DNA of 64,000 bases from Omphiscola glabra (taxonomy: Eukaryota > Mollusca > Gastropoda > Lymnaeidae), in contig OZ024801.1 of the NCBI GenBank assembly GCA_964017045.1, positions 31,173,257-31,237,256 of the forward strand, written 5' to 3'. Shown one piece after another: positions 49,596 through 61,500 of this stretch (position 1 is the stretch's first letter; each line of letters begins with the position of its first letter). Made by a program: the position numbers and the translations under genes. The notes beneath the pieces are model-generated. The model ran no database searches, was not told the origin of the DNA, and saw only the letters and a list, made by a program, of their open reading frames with translations.

Positions 49596-49906
49596 TCTTG
49601 CTTGATCTCACATAATGGGAAGCAACAAATTTCTTGCTTGATCTCACATAATGGGAAGCAACAAATTTCTTGCTTGATCTCACATAATGGGAAGCAACAA
49701 ATTTCTTGCTTGATCTCACATAATGGGAAGCAACAAATTTCTTGCTTGATCTCACATAATGGGAAGCAACAAATTTCTTGCTTGATCTCACATAATGGGA
49801 AGCAACAACGTGGTCAAAGCTGTAACATGCTTGCTAGTTTAATTAACCAAAAAAATAAATACACTAATTTCTTGCTTGATCTCACATAATGGGAAGCAAC
49901 AACGTG
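49596..49906 (+). repeat. 35-bp minisatellite inside the hAT relic, with a copied flank
   Basis: About six near-identical 35-bp units (each containing TTGATCTCACATAATGGGAA) occupy 49596-49806. After 60 bp of other sequence (AACGTGGTCAAAGC onward), one further unit and the same 60-bp flank are repeated at 49865-49945. The array is open in one frame (repeating SCLISHNGKQQ), but this follows from the unit length and is not evidence of a gene. Confidence 0.85.
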
Positions 49907-50139
49907 GTCAAAGCTGTAACATGCTTGCTAGTTTAATTAACCAAAAAAAATAAGCGCGTGGCCCGGGAGGAAATATTATTTCTGAAATTTGGCGTGCCTG
50001 CTGAAAAGGTTGGCCACCCCTGCTTAGCATTTCCAGATCCCACTGCATTCGGTTACATTCTGCTTCATCCAAATGTCTAGATTTGAATTTATGCATTTAC
50101 AACAATTTGAGTCTCTGTATCCAAGCTGTCCACAAATTA

Positions 50140-50482
50140 CAAAGAAAACAGGACTGTTGCTTTGTTTTGTCTCCTTCGGCAATATTCTTGCTTGACATCT
50201 CCATGTAGCCCATGGATAGCTTTGCCTTAAATATATTATTGACACTATAAATTTACAATAGATATTATTTACAATCATCACATTTGTCCGGTGCACTGGT
50301 CATGGTGACCCACTAAAGATAACAGGACTGCTGCTTTGTTTTTTTTATCATACTCAGACTGTATACTTCGGCAATATTCTCGCTTGACATCTCCATTTAG
50401 TCCATGGATAGCTTTGCCTTAATAATAAATTTCCACTAGATATTATTTACAATTTACAATCATCACATTTGTCTTGGTGACC
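50140..50482. repeat. Direct duplication of about 175 bp
   Basis: AACAGGACTG, CTTCGGCAATATTC, GCTTGACATCTCCAT and CCATGGATAGCTTTGCCTTA occur in order near 50146-50230 and again near 50321-50420. Both copies end in ATCATCACATTTGTC. Confidence 0.8.
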
Positions 50483-50939
50483 CACCATTTCAGTACCAGT
50501 AATTTTTAGCCAATTCATTTTGCATTACCAAAGAAATTCAAATCCACAAAAAACCCTTACTCCATTTATGGACTCTAGCAAAATTACAAACATGAAATTC
50601 ATGAGGATTTAATTCTCGCATGAAAAGTTAGCATTCAAAATTTCTTATGTGACAATATAAAATAGGTTTCCAGGATGAAGTATTATGATCTATGTCACTT
50701 ATGAGTAATAATTATGGACATATGTTCCAGAATTTGTAAAGGGACATACAAGATGATTGTGATTGTACTTATATTATTGGTGCTAATACTAATAGCAATC
50801 TTAAGTGTTAGGACAGTGGCTACAGTCCCTGGGTTAAAATTTAAATCATACTTTATTTAAAAGGAGTAGGAGGGAGAGAGTGTACTTGCAGACATAATTT
50901 TTTACAAGTGTCAAAGTTAAAGCAAAAAGTAAGCACTGA

Positions 50940-51062
50940 AATGAAAAAAAAGCCATATTTATTTACAAGTTTACACAAAAATGAAATAATTTCATATTGC
51001 TGCGGACATTTCAGATGGCACACAATTCCTTGCATGCCTTGACAACATATAACAATACAGTG
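50940..51062 (-). other. EXOSC9: EXOSC9 3' UTR and poly(A) signal
   Basis: On the minus strand, AATAAA occurs at 50963-50958, about 100 nt after the stop codon at 51065-51063. A second copy is at 50857-50852. This predicts a very short 3' UTR. The gene body therefore stops before the hAT relic that separates it from cyclin A. Confidence 0.45.
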
Positions 51063-54000
51063 TTATATCAGTACAACTTGTGCTTCCTCTTCGCTGTCGT
51101 CATCTGTGGAATAATTAAATACCGGTAGATAAGAGTCTGATCATGTTACTGATTTTACTTGACATATTTCCCTTTATTGGTATTTTGTCATGTATTTGTC
51201 TAATAAATCCCAGAAATATACCCAATAGTTTCTTAGTTTGATGCCAAGCTTGTGCCAACTTTGCATCAGAGGGTCTAGATCAGTGATTCCCAAAGTAGTC
51301 TATATCTACCCCCAGGGGTCGACAACAACTTGCAAGGGGTCCATGTCAGCGAGAAAAAAAAAATCGGGGTCCATGAAATGAAAATTGGGGTCAACAATAG
51401 TGGATCTCATGAAAGCAGGTTGTGACTTCTATTTTGGCATTCCATGAATGGAATAATACACATACACAGATAATACATGTTTATTTACATAATATTAATA
51501 TTACCTTATAATATAAAAGACATATATCTTCCTACATAAATTATAAAAGTACCTATGAAGTAAAAAATTGAAAAACCTAAATGTTCATGAAACGTGTTGA
51601 AGAATCATATTAAAATTTAAGTTATTAGGTATATTTTCTGATATTTGAATATAAATTTAATCTTTCAAAGTGAGTAGCACTATACCGGCTGTGTAAAATT
51701 CATTTGAAGTTAATGAATTTGCAAAAAATCAATATCATGTAAGCAAAACCCAAAACGGAAAAACATAGCAAGTGGTCTACGAGACAAAAATGTTTGGGAA
51801 CCTCTGGTCTTGATGATAATACATAATCTTTCCTCCTCAATTTATTTGAGACTAATCTAATTGAAATGTGATTGTGATACACCATAGTAAAAAAGAAAAG
51901 TGCAGGTACCCAATTTCTTTTTTAGAGCTGTCATTAACTCTGTTAAGGAGATAAATAATTTTATTTCGCATCCATCCACCCCATGGCATTATAATTATAG
52001 CCCACTGAGTTTTTGTACCCATACCACCAGTTAAGTTACTTTTGTATGTTTAATATTTTACTTACCAACTTCAATAACCTCTGGCTTTGTTTTGGCTGAC
52101 AGCTGCTGTTGAGCTTGGACTGGGGGTAGTGTTAGCCATTTGCTTGATCCACCCTCGCCAATGGCTCCCACACCTTTCATCTGGCAACGAAATGAACATG
52201 TAAAACGTAGACGTAGAATAATATTACCAAAAAATTCTGATGTATTTTTAATTTTCTGGTGGCTGTAGCCTCTGTTCCTGAATATATTTAGGTACCCGGT
52301 GTTGAGAGGTACAATTTTTGTTGCCTCACTTTAGTACAGTCATCATCATCAGTGGTGCTACAGCCGATGTAGGACCCTGGCCATCTCCGCTACATTCTTC
52401 CATTCTGGTTGATCCATGGCTTTTTGCCTCCATGTTTAGTGCATTGAAATATAAAAGTGTCTAATCTGTTCATGAGTAGGGCTTATAAAAGAGGCCAGAA
52501 TAACAATATTTTTAGACTCCATTTTCAATTCTCTGCCACATTATACTTTGAGCAGAGCTGGCAATGGTATTTTCACATTCAAAGTCCCTGCTGACTGAGT
52601 TTTGATATTGAAATATTTTGAATGAGCTTTAAAACAAAACAAAAATTGTATTGCTGTCTTGCGAGAATTTTTAATTAAAACTTGAGTAAAAAGTATTAAA
52701 ATAAAGTTATTGACATCAGAGATAACAGAATTGTAGGCTATGCATTTTGTGTACAGTACAATTGAATTAGGCAGTTGTCTGGCATGTGTACCGGCTTTTG
52801 TTCTCCAGAAGAAGACTTGAGGAGTGCATTCATATTTTAATCTGTATTCAGTTCTTTTCTAAATATAATAATAAAGTATGTGTTCTGACCATTTAATATA
52901 TTAAAATAAGACTAAAACTAGTAAAATAGTAGGACTCACCAGAATTTCAACTTTGCTGAAAAGAAAAAGAAAAGTGGTTGATTAAATTAAATATATTTCA
53001 TAATTTCTTTTAATCCTCTTCAGAAATGCAATGAGTTAACACAAAGTGACAAAGGCTTACATGATGACAGTCAACATGTCCAACTATTTGTCTTCATATT
53101 CAGAGTCTAAAAGAAGCCAAGGTACAAAATCAAATTTTATACATACCTCTTGATATCCACTCCTTGTACGTTATGGCCAGGACTACTTTCATTGCTTTCC
53201 ATCGAGCTCATTGAATCATCCTCTTCCTCATATACGTTATATGTAGTCTTGACTTCCATAGGGGGGTGCTGATTTGAACTCAGCTTTTCTCCTGAGATTA
53301 GCTCTGCAAATCCGTGTTTCTCACCTCTCAACCTGCAACATAGATTTCAGATGCAATATAAATGTTGTGACAACAGTCAATTTAAAAAGCATATATAAGA
53401 GCTAGTTTGCATGATTAACAAAACACTTCATAAAAAATTGTATAGATAGTCAATGTAACTAGAAGAAGAAAAGAGAAGTATAAAGTGATAATGTAATAAA
53501 CGAGCAGTATATATTTCATTTTAATAGATGTGCATTTTAACTAGATATCAGCATTAGTGACACTAGCATAAATTTCAGTGAATGAATTGAATGACACTAG
53601 CATAAATTTCAGTGAATGAATTGAATGACACTAGCATAAATTTCAGTGAATGAATTGAATGCTCAGACATGGTTTATTTAAAGAAGAGAAAAATTCTAAA
53701 TCTTATCATGGCATAGTTTGTAGCAGTTAAAAAAGTGTGGTTGAAACAAAAATAGTTATTAGGAAGCCCCACAAAGTTTGAAAAGTCTTAGAAAACCATG
53801 CCATTACCTGGCCTGTTTGTCATTGGCTAATGCTGTGTGAATCAGCTCAGTTATTTTTGTGACCTTCATGACAGCAATATTGGAACAGCGCAGCACCTGC
53901 AATTTGAATTAACAAGACAGGAACATTATTTTTGTTAAGACCTTTTCTTTTATCACAAGGACGTGTTTAAGAAATTGTGCAACTTATTTTTGCAACCTGC

Positions 54001-57000
54001 TTTTATACTTAATACAAGTAAAAGGATAAATAAAACGATTTTCATTTCCCAGGAGGCCTGCTGGTAAGATTATGCATCTAAAAAATCATCCTTGAATAGG
54101 AAAATATTGTCTGTGGTATAACTCATAACAGTAACAGCCAGAGAAAACCAAGAATCTATCTTAAGCCCCTTTATTTTTTTTTTTTAATTGCATGGTCTTT
54201 TAGGTCTTAGATCAGTTTAAATTTCTTTTGGTTATGTATATTAGATTTTGAAACTCTTTCTATCTCCAAATGATAGATTTTTCTTTAAACTTTTCTTTTC
54301 AAAGATTACATATACTCTGAAAATTTTTAGTCTAAATGTCTGATAAGAATTAAAACTAAAGCACAGGAAGATCAATGTCGTCAATTAAGTTTTTGCAGTG
54401 AATGTCTTAATGGAAATATCTGTAGACAAAATGACCATTTCTTACTTGTTCTTTGAGCAGCAACATTTCCCCAGTGACTTGCAGAGTGCATATTTCCCTG
54501 TGTTTATTCATCCCTATAACCATCTTTCCCTCCATCACTTTTTCTTCTTTCTCTGAAGGATCCACTATCATGTATTTCCTATGTAGAAAGATACCAAAAC
54601 CAAATTTCAAGATTAAAAAAAAAATTAATATTCAACAATTTAAGCTCATCAAAAATACATGGAATATAAACTTCACAATGCATTTGTGTCCTCCCATGTT
54701 AAAATCCATCAGCTGAGCTGCAGGGTTCTTCAGCTAATTTGAAATGATTCAGCGGGTCATGCTGTTAGGGCATTCACCTCGATGCACTGATATCGGCTAC
54801 CAAAATGTAATTAATAAATTGTTCTTGGAGCATTTGTAGCATTCATTACAGATGGTGAGGACAGTTAACAACAAGCATGAACAAACTACTTTACATGAAT
54901 TATGCCATGATATACATTTTAAAATTATTTCACACAAAAAACAACAAAAAATAGATGCAGATATTATTCAGTATAATAATTATAACCAGAAAATTATCCC
55001 TTTTCTATTTGCAGATGCTGCCATGTTCAAATTTCAATTCCCCATTACAATTGAGATATTTACTCTACCCTTGTTACTTACCCTTGGATGAAAAATGCAA
55101 ATGACACAAGAAGTGGTATGTGATGAATGCTCAATGGGACTGGAGTTCTGTCTTCCATTGAATGCTGTGTGAAAATAAAGAGGAGCCAATAAAACATGTG
55201 TTTTAAACATGCCATAAAATACATTTTTATTTAACGTAATTTAAAAACGCTCTTTCTTTCCAGCATACTCACAATTGTGATTTCTTGCCCTTGTACTGTG
55301 ACATCAGGTCGTCTGAGTTGGATTTTCATGGAGAAAGATATTAAAAAAAATTTTTAATCACTGGAACATTTAAATTTAGAGTAAATAAAATGCTGCTAAT
55401 CATTGACCTCATCAGTGAAAATATTGAAACACACCATGACATAGTCAACACTGGACTTATCAATATATGTCAAACTGAGATACGGCTGATCTTCAAAGTT
55501 TAAATATACCATCAGAAAGGCATAAATTCAACATTGAGCTGTGGTAAGCTTTTAGTTTTATTGTCAATTCAAAATCCAGACACCAAATAAAATAACTGTT
55601 AAAAGAAAAGTACCTGAAATGAGCTAAAGCTGCTATAGCTGCTATACTTGAACAGTCTAAAATGTTTCCCTCATGGTTCAAGACGTGAATATCAATTCGG
55701 ATGTGCCAAGCCTGAAATAAATAAATTTTCTTTGTTATTAAAAGGGGTAAATGCATACTTTGTGTGTTTAACAGCTTTTATTACTGAAGTGATTTAATCT
55801 GGCATCTTTCTTACCAGTTTACTTATCTTTATAAACTTTTAAATGGCAAAATTAATTAAGTTCTGAATTGTAGCATATAACTATCATTGGTACAGGCAAT
55901 TAATTAACTTAATTGTTAAGTGCTCCAACCAGAAATTAACAACAAAAGATGTTGAGCCCCCAAGGAAAGCACAGATGTTCCTTTGTTAGTATGTTTGATA
56001 TACTCATACATGTTAACGTTTAATAAAGTTTGAAACATAATCTAATTGTACAAGCAATCTGGAGCATTTTGAGTGTGAAATTTTAATGGATATAAATTGT
56101 CACATGGCAGGAGTCTCCAGACTAAGACTATGGAAATTTGATCAAAAGTAAAACATTAACATCATATGACGTGACAAATTAAATAAAATGATTTAAAATA
56201 AGAAGACCTTAAGGGTCAAATTATGGTAAACAATTTAATCAATCTGGAAAATTCAGGATATGCAGTATAAATTTTTCTGTTTTTCTCAGTGAATTGAAGA
56301 GAAAGCAGTATTTTAGTAATATAAAACCCCAAAAGAATCTAATTTTTTGTCTATTAGCAATAAATAATTATGATTAAACTTCTAAAATACATCTTTTTTT
56401 TTTTGGTCTAATGTGGACATTTTACTTAGGATGTGTATAATTTAAAATCCTGTGGAATTTCAGCATAATCATTTTCTCACTTTCTCTCCAGCAACAATGC
56501 ACAAGGATTCTAAATCCATGCACCGAGACTCTTTCAAACACCGTTCCATCAGCCTTGATAGTTCAACACCTTCTTCTGTTTGCCTATGAAAAAAAATTTG
56601 TTCTTCTAACTTTACAATAAATTCTCATTTTAAATACAAAACTTTTTTAACATCTTATGTGAGGGGCTATAACTACTATGAGCATTTGTCGATTACCTCC
56701 CTTTAGACATAAATAAATATTCTACTAGACTTCTGAAATGATCCAACCGTTATACTCTAAATACACCAAGCCATGAAATAATTTTTTTTAAATTTACATA
56801 GTATTTTTTCAATTTAATGTATTTAATAAATATATTTACATTTACTCAAAACCCTCTACGGAAAAAAAACTACAACATAGGCCCAACTGATATAGAAAAA
56901 AAAACATTTTACAGATTTAGTTCAAAAATGAATTTTAAAAAGCTATTAAAACCTTATTTATCTGGACTAGACTAAAAAAGACTACCGAATATGAGTTTAA

Positions 57001-58738
57001 AACATTAAAAAAGTAGAAAATAATTTAAAACAGTGCAGAAGTGTAGATGAGCACTCTACGTAACCAAATGATTCAAAATGGAAGTAGATAAAACTTCAAT
57101 TTGTTTTATTTGTATTAATTTGTGAAAATTTGAGAAATTTTTGAAAGTATCTTTTATATTTGCTACTTTTTAGCATGAAGATTTTAATGGTTATATTATA
57201 GACAAAAGAATTATTATCTACTTTTTTAAAAAATCTCCAACTCTCATATGCCTTCACATTCCCCCCCCCCTCCCCCCTTTTTTTTTCGGTGGTCTCCTGC
57301 CTTTCACTGAATGAAGCAGATGTGATGTTGTTATAGCTCAGATACTACCTTTCAGGTGACCATGAGACAGACTATTAATTGAGCGAACTCGCTCAGTCAC
57401 TAGTGTAAATAAAAATGCTACGATGGACAGTCAAAACCGACAAAATTGGAAATTTGAGTGGAAAGAAAGTCTCTAAAGAGCAAAAAAATCCTGCCCCAAA
57501 GTCATATTAATCTCTTAGTCTTACTCCATTTTTTTCCAATAGTTTTACAAGGAGGAATAGCTGTTGTCTCCTACCCCCCAGCTTGTCATTTGTGAAGGCT
57601 ATTTTTATACTCCCTTTATAGTTCAATCTAGTACTCCAAAATCTGAATATGGAAATAAAACAGATTAACTAAATATAAATCTCACCTTCCAGCTTCAAAT
57701 GATGGACAGGCCATTGGAGACAACTCTACATTGACGTATAGAACACCATCATGAGGCCGTGTCTGCTTAGGTTGTCCAACTTCACAAGACACTTGAGCCA
57801 AGACCCTAATTTATTAAATTAAATATTGTCAATTTTAATGTATTGTGCAAACTTTAATTTTCTAGGACTAAAGAAACAAATTTATTGCCATTTATTCCCC
57901 TTTAAAAACAGTGGAAATAATATTTATAAGTTTATTTTACATGGGACTTGTTACACAAAATGTTTTAAAATTTCAACTTAAACTAACATCAACGTAATGT
58001 TTTAAAAGCTTTACTCCTACCTTGTTTTACCAAGTTCTACATGGCAACAGCCCAAGCTTACACCAAAGGCTATCCTGAGGTCACGGTAATCATATGAATG
58101 TCTGCCATCAAGTCTCTGAAAAGATTTTTTAAAATATAATTTTAATATATGAAAATATCTTCTAGTTATCAATTTGATAGGGAGAGACACGTCCTTGTTC
58201 AGTATCCCATGAACAAATCTTTAAGTAATCCATATAATAGGGAGAGACGCTGCATTATTCAGTAACCCATGACGCCATGAACAAATCTTTAATTAATCCA
58301 TTTGATAAGGAGAGACACGGAATTATTCAATAACCGATGAACAAATCTTTAAGTAATCTATTTGGTAGGGAGAGACATGGCATTGTTCAATAACCCATGA
58401 ACAAATCTTTAAGTAATCCATTCCAGTAGGAAGATACATTATGTTATTGTTTATTAACCCTTTCAACTTTAATTTTAGTTGTCATTTTCTGAATCATGCT
58501 GAGGAAGGCTTTTTGCTGGCACCTTAAATGTCAAATTGAGTCCGTAATCCACTTTTCACCCACCCTTTATTTTTATTTATTAATTTTGTTGACATGATTG
58601 CAGTCTTCCCCTATTTAACTTCTTTTAAAACAAATTAAAAGTTCAAAAAATTTACGGGTAATATTAACTTACCCTCTGTTCAGAAATATTTTTTAAAATA
58701 AATTCCTTTTCACAGTTTGATAGTGGTGTTTCACGCAT
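51063..58738 (-). CDS. EXOSC9: Exosome complex component RRP45 (EXOSC9), complete, 13 coding exons, 394 aa
   Basis: Subunit of the six-member RNase PH-like ring of the RNA exosome, which processes and degrades RNA 3' to 5' in nucleus and cytoplasm. The animal protein is structural, not catalytic. Exons in transcript order: 58738-58673, 58115-58021, 57805-57686, 56583-56481, 55711-55614, 55312-55273, 55164-55082, 54578-54446, 53896-53808, 53332-53147, 52955-52940, 52180-52066, 51103-51063. All introns are GT-AG and the total is 1185 nt including TAA. Family signatures: the start MRETPLSNCEKEF, RLDGR at 23-27, LMERCL, ESLCIVAGEK, LNHEGNILD, SIAAIAALAHFRRPDV, VPLSIHHIP, MNKHREICT and LRCSNIAVMKVTKITELI. 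RNase PH fold about residues 30-280, then an acidic, low-conservation tail ending DDDSEEEAQVVLI. The human protein is about 440 aa, so the tail is shorter here. A good acceptor 13 nt before the ATG (CT at 58752-58753 on the + strand) implies an upstream non-coding exon that I could not place. Confidence 0.95.
51281..51806. mobile_element. hAT-type element in EXOSC9 intron 12, 7/8 TSD
   Basis: Ends CAGTGATTCCCAAAG and GTTTGGGAACCTCTG. The flanks are GTCTAGAT (51273-51280) and GTCTTGAT (51807-51814), close to the CTAGA-type target favoured by many hAT elements. It is 526 bp and non-coding. Confidence 0.78.
52330..52440. repeat. Possible retroposon fragment in EXOSC9 intron 11
   Basis: AGTGGTGCTACAGCCGATGT and AGGACCCTGGCC after a CATCATCATC run resemble a repeat end I recall from other invertebrate genomes. 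Low certainty. Confidence 0.3.
53553..53662. repeat. 34-bp tandem repeat, 3 copies, EXOSC9 intron 9
   Basis: Unit GACACTAGCATAAATTTCAG plus TGAATGAATTGAAT. Confidence 0.88.
58170..58432. repeat. About 62-bp tandem repeat, 4 copies, EXOSC9 intron 1
   Basis: Each copy contains CCATGAACAAATCTTTAA and a GGGAGAGACA-like segment. Copies are diverged, and one has an inserted ATGACG piece. Confidence 0.8.
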
Positions 58739-58751
58739 GACTGAATATTTC

Positions 58752-60076
58752 CTGTAAAAATAAGCAAACATACTTTTGTATTAGAGATATTACAGTTTAT
58801 GCAGACATTAAATGCACAAATTGGCGTATAAACAGAATAACTGAAATGATTAGCCTAGTGAGGCAGCGATTCTTTTTGTTGAGAAAGAAGATCTCAACAA
58901 CCCTAGACTATCAATCAGCTAAGTTGATCATAGTTAATGTGGAGTTAAAAATAAACTATTTTATTACTGCTGGCACACAAAAGAGAGGCCTAATAAATAT
59001 AATATAGAATAGACAGTCATAAAAAAAGAATGTAGATTTAAATTAACTCAAGACAAAGAGAATATTTTAAAAAAGCTGCCACTACCAGTGATATTTCGGT
59101 TAAAAATATCAATACTTAAAATACATAGTGAATAACTTGCATGAATAAAAGCATGAATAAAATTTGAATGTTTAGTTTTAAACTAATTTTAAAAAAATTG
59201 ATTTCAGTTTTAATTTTAATTGTTAATGAAATAGGCTTGTGCTAATGATAATATTACTAATAATTTAAATAACTCTAAGTTGTCTTATTTTTACTCTTCT
59301 ATACTTGTCCTCCTAAAATGTGCCTACCTACTACTACTAACTACTACTACTAATAGCTGGTATACCCAACTAAATTACTAACGATAATTTCCAAGAATTA
59401 GTTCCACGATGTCTCACACGGCAGCCGTAAAATTAAGAATAAAACGTTAAATAATAATAAACAAATTTCCTAATTAGTAAGTGTATCCCTAAACCTAACC
59501 TGAAACCTAAATCTATTCCTAAACCCTAAACAATCACGCTGGGCACTAATAGTGTGAAATAGGCTTATTAACTACTAACAAATAAGCCTAATTCTAAGTA
59601 ATAAATTTCTAAGTAATAAATACCACATCCTCTAGTGTTTGACAATGATTATGAAACTCATCTCTGTGACAGATTGAGTTGTCTGAGTTACCAGCTACTT
59701 TCTGTGACTTCCACTTGGTCCTTAATTAACTTTACTAATTTACTTACACTTTACTTTACTAACTCTTAAGTCTCTAGTTCTACTAATCTAGTCTATTCAC
59801 TATTAGTATTCTTACCAAGTCTTACTTAAAACTATTTATTAACTAACTTAACTTAGTAGTTTCTACGCACTAGTCACTAGTCTAGACTAATACTCTATGA
59901 CTTTACTACAACTACGCCACGACACTAATCTTTAAATATTTTCTAACTTGTGAAAATTTTTTAGCTTAAATTAAATAAAATATTTACCAATAAATTAAAG
60001 ATTTTGTTATTAGGCCAATAATTTGTGATTGATAATTCCACTACTAGTGCACGTTTATTTAATCCTTAGCCTTATC
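58752..60076. other. Upstream flank of EXOSC9; non-coding first exon expected somewhere here or beyond
   Basis: AT-rich. Minus-strand donor-like sites lie near 59745 (GT|GTAAGT type) and 59815 (TTG|GTAAGA), but neither can be tied to a promoter with confidence. Confidence 0.3.
59423..59545 (+). repeat. Dispersed repeat with CCTAAACC motifs, second copy
   Basis: CCGTAAAATTAAGAATAAAA at 59425, then ATCCCTAAACCTAACCTGAA and AAATCTATTCCTAAACCC. Same order and orientation as at 39205-39378. Confidence 0.7.
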
Positions 60077-61500
60077 CAGGGCTGCCACTCACTTTTTTAA
60101 AATTTCCCAAGATTTTGTCAAAAACATTTCCCAAGATTTCCCAAGATCATATAAATATATAAGAGTTTTCTTTAAAAGGGGGTTTTCTATCTAGTAATTA
60201 ATGCAATAATAGATTGAATTAATGCCACTGAAACTTGGGGTATAGTAATTGAATGAAATTTATTTTAAAAGACATTTTAACAAAATCTTTATCACAAAAA
60301 AAATATGATTTTTGAAAAAAAAAAAATTTTAATTTATAATCCAAATTATCAATACCCCACTGGAGTTAGGCTACTAAATTAAATATTACCTCCAAATTTT
60401 CTGGTAAAAATATCATCTACATGTGTAATATAAGTCACTTTGAAACAAAGCTCACAGGGCTAATCAACACAGAAATCTCTTTACAACTATTACAAGGGCA
60501 AAAGGTTCATCATCAAAACACGTTTTTTTCTTATTGTAAGTCTTTAGATTAGTAATGGGGTTTGCAAAGCAATAAAGCAGAATTTAATAATAATAATTGT
60601 AGTTAAATGGATTGATATTATATGAAGACAATAAGTATTTTTTAAATTGTAAATTTACATTATACTTATAATAATTTTTTTTCAAACAAAATACTGTTTA
60701 AATGAACTTTTCAGTTATAATCCTACAATGTACCGGTATAATTTTAATATCTTAATTACCTGTGTGTAAATGCACAACTATTTTTTTTTGCCAATTGATG
60801 AAAATTGGGCTGGATTTTTTAACAGATGCACCGTATCATAGTTTGAACACATTGTAGAAGTAACTGAAATTCATCATATTTTACTATCGATTCTTGATTG
60901 AACACTATCGTTCCCTCTTTGGCTTGTATTGTTTTTCGTATGGTTACTAATGTCTAAGAGCCTAATGATAAAGTTTCCAAGCCTACTGCCCCCCCTCCCT
61001 CATAAAATCTATAATATTAATAGTCTATATTGATTTCCTTTGAGATTTCAAGATTTATGATCAGTTTATTTATTGTTGAGACTGTTCTATGCATATGGTG
61101 TACAAGGTCAATTTGATAAACTTTCAACACATGGATGTAATTTTTAGTATTCAATGTAAAAAAAATTGAAGAGAAAATTGAATTTCTTTAATTTTTAACT
61201 TTTTAATACTTCACAATATTAACTTTAATTTCAGAAGATTTCTTATTTATTTATGAATGGTTAAAAAAATTAAAACCAGAAAAGAGTTAAAACAATACAT
61301 TTTTTTCTTGTTACTTTAAAAACTATTTTGCTTTATTTTCACTTAAATTTTATCACATATGTTGTTTGCATTTTTTCAAAATATGTAAAAAATCTTCCCC
61401 CTGTTAATATTTCCCAAGGTTTTGCCTGATTTTCAAAAGTATTCCCCAGATCCCAATGGGGGTCGTGAATTCCCAAGATCTTGGGAAATTTCCCAACCCT
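60077..61500. mobile_element. Possible degenerate TIR element
   Basis: AGGGCTGCCA followed by TTTCCCAAGATT at the left, and CCCAAGATCTTGGGAAATTTCCCAACCC at the right in opposite sense, suggest loose inverted ends. CTTATCCA and CTTATCAC flank them. The interior is about 1.4 kb of AT-rich sequence with no recognised protein. Confidence 0.3.

Larger units (their letters stand above)
48135..50022 (+). mobile_element. Decayed hAT transposon, GTF2IRD2-like transposase family
   Basis: The ends form inverted repeats: CAGAGGTGGCCAAC at 48135 and GTTGGCCACCCCTG ending at 50022. The interior carries broken transposase sequence on the same strand (see the pseudogene entry). The flanking 8-mers (CTATATCA and CTTAGCAT) do not match, so the target-site duplication is lost, or the element has been rearranged. 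The 3' third is expanded by a 35-bp minisatellite. It sits between the 3' ends of cyclin A and EXOSC9. Confidence 0.8.
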
